From: Trichuris trichiura
Taxonomy: Eukaryota; Nematoda; Enoplea; Trichinellida; Trichuridae
DNA: 64,000 bases
Direction of reading: 5' to 3'
Assembly (NCBI GenBank): GCA_037903355.1
Contig: JBAJFE010000025.1
Coordinates: 1,054,001-1,118,000 of the forward strand
The position numbers and the translations under genes were made by a program. Under the pieces are notes generated by a model, which was not told the DNA's origin, made no database searches, and saw nothing but the letters and a program-made list of their open reading frames with translations. Below are positions 25,638-37,100 of the stretch, in pieces; the first letter of the stretch is position 1; each line of letters opens with the position of its first letter.

Positions 25638-26124
25638 AATTTATGGTTTCTTTCATGCTGCGTCATTCGAATATGTCAGTAACTTCGTATGCTGAACTAA
25701 TTCAAGTTTGAATTGACTATCACTGCTGCGCATTTTTTGTTTAGCATAAAGGAGGTCTCGTCTATGTAATAGGCTTTCCCTCTGCGGCATCTTTGCTTAC
25801 ATGTAACGGAATGTTCGACAAACTGATGATTATATTCAGTGAGGAAAATTTCACTCATCCTAAAAAAATCAATGCGCCCCTATTCTCGTATGTATTAACT
25901 GAAAAGTGGAAGGTACTTGCGCCTAGCAGGTGTAGGCTATAATAGTAAAATATGCGTAAAATTTGTGCATTTCATTCTATTCTTAATGGGATTCAGGATT
26001 CGCTTTCATAGTCGATGAAGTTTTTGTACTTCATTAATCACAGTCAGAATAGCGTTTTTTCTTCGAGTTTATTCGCACAGTTTTTCTGCTTATTTAAACT
26101 AACGTACGGAGGCTGCTGTGGTTG
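25638..26124. other. tail-to-tail gap
   Basis: AT-rich 3' flank shared by dlk-1 (+) and the next minus-strand gene. No exon or repeat seen. Confidence 0.5.
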
Positions 26125-27256
26125 TTATGAGTAATGACTGGTGGGTAACTGGCGCTTTCGACGTAGAAGGCATGTAATCGGACTGTGGTGGCATTTGCTC
26201 CACCAAGACTTAGCGCATCTACCATTATACCTGTCGTATTCGGTACACGTTAGGCTGGCAGTTCGTTTGCTGTCCTTGGTGAAAGCTGACCCAATGGATT
26301 TCTCAATGTTGTAATCGTTGTAAAACTGCAAAACGGAAACAAACCAGTTGTAAAAATATTTCGCCGCTATTATTTTTGAAAGATGATACCAAATTCTTCC
26401 GCTCAATATCTCATTATTTAACAATTCCATTACGCATTCTCTTTTTCTCAATTGAACATGAATGTAATCATCCCATCAATGGATTTAAATGAATAAAGTT
26501 ATCTGTCACTATCATTGTTATTGTGAAGTAAGAATTCGTGTCGCGTTTATATCAATAATTTACATTTCCAGCGTTTGGCTGGCAGCAATTTCAGCAAAGC
26601 AACTGTGAATACTTGCTTAGAGCAAATTTTATCTTTTCCGGCTATCAGTTAATATCGAAATGGTCCCTGATAAGAGAATACCGTTTAGACTGTTGGTTAA
26701 TTTATGTACTAACACTTCCAAGCAAAAAGAACGTCTTCCCAAGTGAGACCTTTCCCGTTATTTGTTTGCACCGGCATGACACTAGGTTGAAAACTATGCG
26801 CAGTCCGATTTCCTGCGTCGGTTAAAATACTTTTCCGGCGAAAAACTGGCTACTTTTATACAAATTAAGTTGAATATAGTTGTCCTATACGCCATCTCAT
26901 TTAGTAGACTAATTTTTTATTTTTACTGTTTTGTAAAGAGATCGGCTGCTTAAGCTACTTTTAAAGACGATAAATGGCTTACCTCCATGGTGGGATCTAA
27001 CTGCTGCGTCATACTGGTGGTGAAAACCAGTGCGAAGACAATCCAGTATACCGCTTCCATCCCAGGCATACTTGCCATCATAACTTCTCTCTTCGCAGAT
27101 TTCCGTGGCTGGCTGAAATAAACCGACTTATAAAGGTAATCTAGGTATGGAGGCACGTTATTGACAACTGACTTATTAATAATTCGTAAGAGTAGTGGGG
27201 ATGTTTGATCGTGGAAAATAAATTTGCATCCGCAGTCAGCCCCAATGGGAGAAAAT
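26125..27256 (-). CDS. putative small membrane or secreted protein, unrecognised
   Basis: Unrecognised. Three minus-strand exons join in phase: up to 27256-27173, 27112-26983 and 26325-26125. The middle exon carries a hydrophobic segment (MEAVYWIVFALVFTTSM) that would be a signal peptide if translation starts at the ATGs at 27081 or 27060, or a single membrane span if the upstream exon is included. The last exon (FYNDYNIEKSIGSAFTKDS) ends in a region with four Cys and a tetrabasic RRKR before the stop. A GT-like donor (GACAG|GTATAA) inside the last exon leaves an alternative ending. An open frame at about 27450-27650 (containing KRCRKKDVATHVNSIKK) could be a further upstream exon. Weak resemblance of the spacing to polycystin first spans was considered and not adopted. 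Confidence 0.45.
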
Positions 27257-28038
27257 CTGTCGTAATTGAGGTTTTTATATTGAAATACATAGTGACAGCT
27301 GCTCATCTAATAAGAATGTTGACCTTAAGTAGTAAAAGGAATTACAGCCAGAGTCGCATATCCGCGCTTTCAGCTATCCCTGATTTCCCTCTGCTCTGCC
27401 CACGCATTTTTAATATTACGTTATTTGAAGCGTGCGTAAGAAGTAAAACCGGTTCTTGACATTTCCGCATCCGCAAATCAAAGCAGTCATTAAAACTAAT
27501 CTTCTTGATAGAATTAACATGGGTTGCCACGTCTTTCTTACGACAACGCTTGCTATCCGTCTTCGGATAAGCGATGTTGCTATTATCATGCAATTGCTCG
27601 TTGCTAGAAGGCGATAAGGTTGTGGCAATGTATGGTTCCTTATCGATAATTTACGCTGCTGTTGCATACGAAACGGGTGAATAGCTGAACAGTATTATGA
27701 GACCCACTCAAAGATTGCGAAAGAGTTTCTTAGTGTCTACCATTTACGAGGCAACAAAGCACTGCTCAACTTGGAATGCTATGGTAGCTTGTGAATTAAA
27801 ACTACTGGCTTGATGTCCGCGTTCGCTAGCCGGCTTCCAAGGAGAAGCACTGATTCCATAATAGGTAAACTGGGAAATGTTATTGTCAGCAAAAACGGTC
27901 TTTGCTTTCCCCTTAATCTAATATGTATCCATATTAAAGTTACTCTATGTACGCTTGCATAAAGTATTCGTTTCTGGTCGCAGTGAACCCTAGAACGTAT
28001 CTCCTGTTGATACGCAAGTTATACTGTGATTAGCCCTT

Positions 28039-29056
28039 CTATTTTTCATAATATTCTTCAAACAAAGTACATGACAAGAATTTCTTTAACAATTTGCTCA
28101 TCCATTCGCTTGTAGAGAATCTCTGTAGTTTAATTGTAAACGTTAAACGACATCCATTGTTCTGCAAACGTCTGGAAAGGTGAGAAATACCACCCTTGTG
28201 GACATCTTTTCCTGACAGGTGTAACTGACGGAGGCAGAAGGGAAAATTGAAACAGCGTAAAGGATTCAAAAGAACGAAAAATATTAAAGACGGATAAGAG
28301 AGGGAGCACAGATGAGAAGGTAATATAAAAATTAATTATCACAGAAGGAGAAAGAGTAAACGAAAATAAGGAAACCTGATGAAGGGCGAAGAAAGGAAAA
28401 AATGATAAGTAAATAAATAAACAGTTTTTGCCAGAAGAAAAAGGAAGATACGTTTTACAACGAGAGGGAGAGATGAAGGAACTCAGGAAAAGAAGAAAAC
28501 GTAATCTTCAATACCTTCAAAGCAAATATAAATACACCATTACGAAGTGCTAAATTCAAAAACATACTTAACTGTTTCCCATAAAAGGCAGCAGTCGATT
28601 AAAGAGAGCTACGGTCACACGAAAATGCTCAGCAAAGGATCGTACACGAATTCGTCTTGTCCCCTCTTAAAGTTTGCGTGCTCATCAGAAACAAGTGAAA
28701 AACAAGTTGAAAAGGGTTGACAATATTTCTTTAATTAAAGCTGCAGCGTTTAGGTTTCCCTGTCTCTACGTGAAAAATTTCTAAAATCAATTCTCTGCTA
28801 TATTGGCTGTTTTAGCAGTGAGGCCTTTCTACACAGCTTGACTGCATCTAGGAAGTTGTTTGTCAAGCAAAAAAGCCTACACATTTACGTTTTTCGCTAC
28901 ATTATGCCCCTGTCGAATGTTTAACCTTTTGAATGTTAAACCTACCTGATTTTCAAAAAGCACAGTACACCCGGATGCAATAGCAGATGGAATTCGAAGT
29001 TTTTTCAGCCTGTCATGTTTCTCCCTTGCGTAATAACTACGCGGTCGTTTTAACAT
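28039..29056 (-). CDS. small two-exon protein, unrecognised
   Basis: Unrecognised. The first exon, 29056-28946, starts MLKRPRSYYAREKHDRLKKL and ends at ENQ with donor CAG|GTAGGT. The second, 28224-28039, begins after a strong CCTCCGTCAG acceptor, reads LHLSGKDVHKGGISHLSRRL and ends LFEEYYEK before a stop. Both edges are phase 0, giving 98 codons of a basic, mostly helical protein with no signal peptide. The 721-base intron is unusual because its last 280 bases are almost pure pyrimidine on the coding strand. Good splice signals, matching phase and balanced composition are the support; there is no family evidence. Confidence 0.45.
28215..28510. repeat. long purine-rich (plus) / pyrimidine-rich (minus) tract
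   Basis: About 300 bases on the plus strand consist overwhelmingly of A and G (for example AGAGAGGGAGCACAGATGAG near 28296 and GAGAGGGAGAGATGAAGG near 28461). On the minus strand it lies within the intron just before the acceptor at 28225 of the small two-exon gene. It is not a clean tandem repeat. Confidence 0.65.
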
Positions 29057-31115
29057 TGTGAGAAATTGCAATAAGTATCACATTTGACAACCCTCAAGCT
29101 GCAAAAGTAAATTACAGCTCAAAAAAATAACTAAAACGAATTCTTCCTCCAAGAGTGCGACAGTTCTAATCGATAATACTTCGCATTCATTTGCGTTCAT
29201 AGCAAATGGAGTGCGCGCGTTTGAAAGCGCGCTTCGGTTTGACGCTGCATACAATCCGGTGCTGTGTACAATAGTTCGGCAAAAATGAGCTTATAGAATT
29301 AATTGATTTCGTGAATTAATCGAAATACGTCGTTTTTGGTTGTTATGTCACGCAGTTAGCAGAGAATACTGCGACGTGTTGACTTGAAAGGCTTAAACCA
29401 TTTGGGGCAAAAGGAATGCGTACTTTTATTTTAGAAACTTCCAAGATTCAATTGCAACTGCCGCACTCGCTATTCCGATTTGTTCGACTGCGCCAACAAG
29501 CTGCTACGTAGTACTTGATAATGCGCATTTGAAGAATACTTCTTTGTGACCGCTGTTTGCAAATTAAGTTACGTCATGGCTCATATTTGACGTACAGCCT
29601 TCTGTGTAAATAGAATTACAGTATTTTTTTATTTGAAGGAAACCTCCACGTAAAGCTTTGAATAGTACGAAAGCGATGGTGTGCCGAAACTGGCCGCCTT
29701 AATCGTCGCTGATAACAGCTTTGCCGCAGCGAACAAATAGCAAGTCATCAAAAACGTTTGTTACGTGATGAACAGACCTAAAGGTCGCCCGCGTTTCATT
29801 TCTTTGCATTTTGATCACAACTCTTTGTCACTTAGCAATACGCAGCTGAATGGTGAAAAAACAAAATGCCAACTTTGGCCTCCGTTGTCTCGTTTAACAT
29901 TTGTTTGCTTTAGCTCAGCTGCTTTGCTTCCATGTTGTATTTCGCAGCATTTACCTAATAGAACCTGAAAATCATTTAAACATTCTCCATTCTGTAGTTC
30001 TTAAGCGTAATCGTGAAGAAGTTTAGTTTTATCTCAATAAAACGCTGCTTTTGTGCACTGTGATTGGCACTCAGTTTACCTGGCATTACGGTACTGCCGA
30101 AATGTAAACAGTAACGCTAACAGTTTACGCGTAAGGCATCAAGACATACGGAAACGATAAAAATGCGTTTAATGGGAGTCTCCAATTTCCGAATGCATAA
30201 ATAGGTATTTTAATTAAACATTGAACTTGCGTACGTTTTACGTAATTATTAATATTCGGAGAAACCCTGCTTTCCAGCGCATGTGTTCTCCAATGGACAG
30301 TACCGCAGTGTCGCTGTATTTGCGATAGCTGTTGCTTTGATTACACACGAGCTGAAGGGCTGCTTGGCGGCTCGTCAGTACTAAACAACTGTTCTACGCT
30401 TAGCCACTGATTATGACCAAGCTAATAAAGAACGCATTCACTAATGAAAATAAGTAAACATTGCAAAGTTTAATATTATGCTTTCTGCAGCTTAGTTCAA
30501 GATAATACAACTCGTAAAGTAGTATATTGAGGTGTCGATTGTGAAGTGTAACCTGCACGTTATATTTTGTGTACAGTACATCTAATTTTAGGTTTCAGCT
30601 TTTTGTATTGCAAATTAGGGCGTTGTATTTCGCCCAGCGGTGGCTTGAATGGCGCTGTTGGAATCTTTGCGATTAAAATAATCCGAGAAAGGAGAATTAA
30701 ATTGAATTTTTCGATTTTACTTCGCCCATCTTGATCTTTCGGCCCTTGGGGAGTCGCCTTCGACGGTGGTCAGTTTCCCTTGAAAAGTTTTGCTGCCGTT
30801 CACGAAGCAGAGAGGGGTCACGCCACTAGCGGGCTATTTTTTCAACAGCTTCATTGCGCCCCGTTCGTTCCAGCTTTATTATTTTAAGCGGAGTGCTAGT
30901 TGTCGACCGGTCAGCTTGCCTCTTCCGTATATCAATTTTTATTTACTACTCGCTGAACAAAAAATGTTACTTGTTTCCTTTCTCGAATTCTGACAGCGTT
31001 TGCGTGCATTCGAACAATGAAAATCGGTGAGCGGCTGCCTTGATTATTTAAATCACTGCTTTCGCTGATTCTATTCGAAGTGATGTATGTAACTAAAGCT
31101 TAACCTGTTTTGCAG
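29057..31115. other. intergenic gap
   Basis: Two kilobases without a supportable exon, AT-rich, with many ATTTGCAT and CGTAA words but no tandem structure. The first exon or exons of the SARA-type gene are probably in the right part: an ATG at 31016 followed by a GT donor at 31026 is a candidate, but its phase does not fit the exon at 31116. Confidence 0.4.
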
Positions 31116-34100
31116 GCTATGCGAATGCGACAGATTGACGGAAAGGTCAATAGCTAACCAGTGTAAGAAGCAAATGGAATGCGCTGGTACGAAGCAATTG
31201 CCGAATGAATTTGATGCCGGCTCTGAAAGGAGCCGCTCTGTGAGCGGTAGCAATCCGTCATGTCAAAAGTATTTGCCCAACGAAGCCGGTTTGAAAGCTT
31301 CACCGAACGCACTAAAAACAATTAGCTGTAGCAGGCAAAGCCAAAATGAAACTAAAACTGTCGTAGAACAATTGGTAGACGAATTGATTGAAGCAGTATG
31401 CATCTCGTTGGATAGTTTGCATATCCGGTATAGTAGTTTTCCTTTCAACTCATTTTTGCAATTACTAAGCGATTTACTCGTTCAGGAGAGTATTACTAGT
31501 TCGTTCAGCGGCGTTACTCCTATGCCGTACCATTCTTAACGTTTAAAACTGCGTCAGTACATTGAGAATGAAATTCTCATTCGCAGTTTTTCTTTTCTCG
31601 GCCTTTACGCACTCTTGAACAGAGTTTACCTCTTGAAATTCAAATGTCTGCTTTAGTTTGCTAAAAAAAATACCGGAAAGCAAAAAAAAGCAAAGAAACC
31701 TGCGCTACAGTTTAGATAGTGATTTTCAGGTACAATGTTCCAGTTTTCATTATTTTCAAATATCTCACGTTTCGCATATGTTTCTAAGCTAGTCTTTGCG
31801 TTTAAATGCGTTATTGCAAACATTTAATACCCGTGCTTTTAATGCCAAGTCAAATTTTACATAAGTTGTTTTCTAGCGGTGGGACGGTTTCTTCAAAGCA
31901 TGCGTGCATCGTTAGCCCCGTAACGTCATGTTCGGGTTCTCAGCCAACCGATTTTCGATCTGCTGAGGGCATACGTGAGCAGTGGCACGCAAATGGACAA
32001 CTAGATCACATTACTTTTTAAGGGGACACCGCTGCTGTTGCCAACAATCATTTTTTCGTTGAGAATTCTCAGTCATCCGCCTCGGTTGTTTCCTCTTCGG
32101 GGTAAGTTTTTCAGGGCTTCATTTGCATATCTTTACCTATCAATAGCTGTTCTTCGTCTTCCCAGTAAGCCTCAATTTCTCTTATTTCTTTCTCTTCCCT
32201 TTTCAAGTTGTACATCACGATATATCTCAGCCACATGTTAAAAAAGACTTTTTGTTTTTGATTTAATACTTTACGAGTTTTCCTCAAATTGAGCATAATA
32301 ATAACAATAAGTTGTAAAGTCAAATGGAGTTACTGTAATGTGAAGTGATCGCAGGTTCCTGTTTTTTTGATGCCCAAGTGCAAGCATATAATGGCCTTGC
32401 TGACGCTTGAATTCATTTAGCGTAAACGAAAAGGTTTGTTTATGTTTATTGATTCGATAGAAAATTATAGAGGGCTTTTCTGGGATCACAAAAATTAAAG
32501 ATAGCATTATCGGTGCTTTGGATTGCCTTGGAAACGCAAAAATTCGTCAATGGGAGCAACTGTTGAAGCAGTTCTGCTTTGCAGCGCGCACTCGCGTAGC
32601 TTTCCAATGACGAAATAGGCTGTTTTTTTTCAATTTTTCTTAAAATCCAATTTCCCTGTTCGTCAGGCGCGGCTTTTTATTGCCGGAAAGGAAATCGAAT
32701 TTTGCATAATTAATGCTAATTAACGTGACTTCATTAAAGTTTATCGATCCTTGAGCACGCTGGCTTCGAGAATACCTTTGCATTTCGTTTTCTCCAATTG
32801 ATTTATAGTTGGGCGCCTTGTGAAGCAATGTCCATCCGTGGGGTTTTCCTTGCTGATTTCTCTTTTTATTGTTCATCCATTAAAAGCCTTTGGCTAATGG
32901 ATTTTGATTCGGCGGGAATACGGGCTTGCCGATAATGTGCAGCATGTCGTAGCAGTAAAGACTTCTGTTGGCAAAGGAAGGACTGATTTATGCGAGCAGC
33001 TTCGGTGGCAATCAATTCCGGCATTGAAGGATAATTCAAATTTTTTTCAACGCTGCGCGAACGTTATCAACAGCTGTTAAGTTTACCGGAAGAACGTGAT
33101 GCGCAGGAGCATTATTGTATATTTTCAAATCTTCTTTCCATTCTCTACCGTAGTCATGTTAGTGCATTCCGGTTCGTTCAGACTTTGATGTCAATGATGG
33201 CTGTACGGGCGAAATAAGTTTTCAATCTTTAGTAGTTGTCATCTATGATCTTTCAGCACATTTCGCCTGAATTGTACTCTCGGTGCAAGTGCCCCAGAAT
33301 GGGTGCCTGACGACGAATGGCGCGTCTGCATGCAATGCGAAAATCATTTCACCCTTATCAAAAGGCGACATCATTGTCGAGCCTGCGGGCGGGTTCTGTG
33401 TTCCGATTGTTGCAACATGCGAGCCAAGCTGACTTACATGGATGGCAAGACGGCTAGAGTGTGTCAACAGTGCGCCAGCATTTTAAAGCACGGTAAGGGC
33501 AGCTCTTTTGTCTTCGATATTTTGTGAAGATGTATATACGTTCGTTTATTTTTCTAGAGGAAACAAGCGAATGCTCTACTGGGGAATCAAGTTCTACTTC
33601 CGGTCGGCAGTTTTCTTACCGTTCGCTAAACAATGCATTGTTTTAGCCCATCAAACTCCAAACGCTGAAGGATCCGGTCGAAGCCATTTGGCCGTAGGTA
33701 CACCGTGCAGTCGTGCTAGCGCATTGAAGAAACCCGGTGAGCGTTAGTTGCATCGCTCATCTTTAAGTCATCCGCAAATTTTGGCCAGAACTTATTTCTT
33801 TCCGTCAACCTGAGGGGCTCTATATAAACTAATTCCAATGGCTTGCCGATATCACTCTTTCGTATTGCGTTAATGATTTGCATAATTGATGACGTCACAA
33901 CTGCAAGTTTTCAACAAGCTTCAGCTAATGTTCGTTGAATATATTGGAAATTTTGAATTTATGGGTGGAAAAGGTTTTTTTTGGTAATTTCAGAAGACAA
34001 TGAATTAAGCATTCAAGTCCGAGATGATGTCTGCATGCTGTTTCATCCAGAAGAACGAACTCGCGTGCGACTATTATTAATGTATTTGCCCTTTTAAAGT

Positions 34101-37100
34101 TTGTAGTTCGCTTCTCTTGCTAGTGCTCTCATAGGCTGATAGAATTTGCTGTTTTGTAGAAGCAGTTTGTTGTAATCCTCTTGAATAGGCACCGAAGTGT
34201 ATCCCTAATAGGAAAATTGAGTGCCAGTATGCAAATTTACGCTCTGAGCACTCTTTTGAATAGTAAATTAGATATAACAAGTGAGCGGGAAATTAATAAG
34301 GCGAGTCAAAACAGCATTTAATTTGTTGTATAGTAATCTCGACGTGATTTGCTTGGCGAAAATGTTCGTCATTTTAATTTGGTTCCATTTCTTATTCATC
34401 GCCTCAGTTTCAAAAAGGCGCCAAGTAAATCGCACCTTTCCGTACTAATTTAACGCTATCTTTTACTTGCACTGAATCAGTCATCACCTGTGTCGCTGTT
34501 GTTAGTATGCTGTACTCTTTTGCTTAGTTTGCATAAAATGTTTGCTTCACATCAGCTTTACGTTACGTTTTGTAAAGTAAGTGAAGTGAACTCTTGTAGT
34601 GACTTTCTGTTGTTGCGATTAACGTTTCATTAGACGGTGACGTCGGTAATCTATTTAAGCTCTGACTATCAATGGCTTATCAGTAACCGTTGCCGTTATC
34701 TGCTAATAAATTATCTAAAGCTTTGAAATCTTTATCTACTTTGAAAATGTTGCGTATGGGCAGCAAAGTTTTCTTTACCAAATATGGGTCGTTTGGGCTC
34801 TCGTCGCCTTTAAAGCGATTAGTAAAGTTTGAATGCGATTATTAATGCGTGAAAGCATTAATATGTATTTTTTCAAACGCGTTCGCTTAGTACACCGTGA
34901 ATTCGTTAGCGAAAATGACCTTCAATTTTAAATATGCTTTCGAACTTCGGTTATGCGTAATATTATTTATAATTTCTCGCTGACTTAACAGCAAACAGTT
35001 GACTTTGCCGCTGAAGCGAGCAGTTGTCATTGCGCTGTCGCGTATGTAGTTGTTGTTTCTACTTTTTGTTTACATTTTAGTATTAATTATTTTTCGTCTC
35101 TTATGCCTGTTGCGTCTCGTTCGATAATGGTGGTTTATGCTACGCTCTTTTGGCGTGCAGTCACTTCGTGCCACTTACCCAACATTTGTAGCTGCATAAA
35201 TTTTGCGCTTGCGAGAAAGCATAGCCGGTTTATGTTTTTGAATTAAATTCGATCCGTCACCGGCGTAACAAGAGAAAGGATCTCAAAATATCGTCTAATT
35301 TTATTGGCCTTTATCTTTCCGTTTGAATGTCTCGAAATATTTTTGCATAACATTCTATATCAGGTAAAGTTAGGTAGCTGTTTAAGCGGAAAGTTTTTCG
35401 ACAAGCTCGTTTGCTCGTTCTTTTCTTTAATTTGAATATGTTTAGCTTAGTTTTACGGCTTTCATATTTGAAGCACGTTGGCTACATGTTAGGCGTCGTC
35501 TTGCGAAGAAATTCAGAATTTTCTGAACACGTCTGACCCCTTCTTCAGCGTCCAAATAATTAAGACGCCGATGAGTGAATCAGACAACGCTTATCAGAGC
35601 AATAATAGCGCGTATTTTTAAAATCAGTCCAATTAATTTGCATAAAATGTCAACTTTTCAATTTTTGGTTGGTCTGTTTGGTTTCGCGTTGAATTAGAAA
35701 AAAAGCTGCCGTAATTGTCTTCCTATTGGCAACTTTTGCATATTGGTTTTTGAGGGAAAAGATGTACCAATTCATTTACGCGCAATGTTGAACAATTCCT
35801 TTTTTTGGCGGGAAAACTGACTTTGCATGATTTTGTTTTACCTCTGACATTTCCCGGCTCTCCAGGTGAAAGTGTCGGGTGAACATTTAAAAGAAAAGAG
35901 ATTTTTTTTCATTTTGCTAAGTGTCAATTGTGGGTAGGTACTAGCCGGCAGGAAACAAAGACTGTAACCTTTGCCGACGGTGTATGTCCCGGCGAGACGA
36001 GCAAACGTGCTTCCAAAGCGCCTACTATGGGCGATTTGAGCAGAGCGTTCATGTCAAGTCCTCAATTGAACCCAAGCAGCAGACAGGAAGATGACTCAAG
36101 CGAAAGTATGCGACCCATTTTAAAAAAACCGCCTTTTTTTAAAAATGTTTTTTTCCCGTCGTAGAATTCGACCGAAGGGCGTGCGAGAGGAAAACCTTTC
36201 TTCCAGAGTTGGAACGTTTGCCGGTTGTCACCTTCAGTGACGGTACGAAGTCTTAGTATGCAAATTTTTTAATTCTAACAATTGGCAAAAATTTTTTTCT
36301 CTCTCGTGCTTATTGTTTACCTTTGGGCAGGGACGGTCGTCTCCGAGGAGCACAGCCTTCCCGACCTTCTTAAAGATGGCGTCGAAGTGTCCTTTCGGCT
36401 CAAGCGCAACTTGCACGTCAACGTCCAATTGTTCCGGCGTAATTTTCAAAATTTTTCCCGCCTTAAATTGTTTACTACCGACAGTTTAATTAAGTGGCCT
36501 CCCAACCGGGCAAAAGATTTTGGCGTTTCGTCACGCACGGTATGTGCAATACGGGCAAGATGGAGGTGGTCATACTGCTTGAACGCCTTGGGCATCAAAT
36601 ACTACCGCCCTACGGCATGTTTCCGTATCTTGACCAATTGTACAACAAGTTTCTGGAAGGTGCTGCGCAAAAATTTGCATAAAGTTTTCAAAAAAAATAC
36701 GTTGTTCCTTTTTTGGCAGATAGTTTTGTCACGTCCGACCTGCCGGGCGGTGTATGTTTTGTTGACATCACGACGAGCCAAGGCGCCGCTGGTAGCTTTG
36801 GTTTTTTGGGCAATCGTGAGAACGCGGGATTTGTTTATTTTTTCCCTACCGAAACGGTATGCCGCCGCCGCCGCCTTTTTCGGTAGTGGCTTTGCAAGCA
36901 ACGTTTTTGCTGTTTTGCAGATTCTCGACCAACTGCGTTTGCCCAAATTGTTGATACTTGTTGGACTTTTGATTCACCGCTCCGAGGTGATATGGGCCGA
37001 AATTTTGCCTCTCCGATTGTTGCTTCGAATCGGCTTTGCCTGCAATGGTATCGCTTTGCTTCGCGGGTCTTTGCATCATCACATCTTGCGTACTTTCAGT

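Noticed and set aside
26983..27112. Polycystin (PKD/LOV-1) channel fragment
   Set aside because: KSAKREV, a hydrophobic span and FYNDYNIEKSI vaguely recall the first transmembrane region of polycystins, but the spacing is off and there is no room before dlk-1 for the remaining spans.
32102..33256. Extra exon within the intron before the FYVE exon
   Set aside because: The flanking exons already join in phase (GG|C), and frames inside the intron are short and AT-driven.
33621..33646. A 26-base intron in the SARA-type gene (TACC|GTTCGC to TTTTAG)
   Set aside because: It fits the frame, but a 44-base intron from 33603 (TCCG|GTCGGC) to the same acceptor also fits and is of ordinary size, so the micro-intron is unnecessary.
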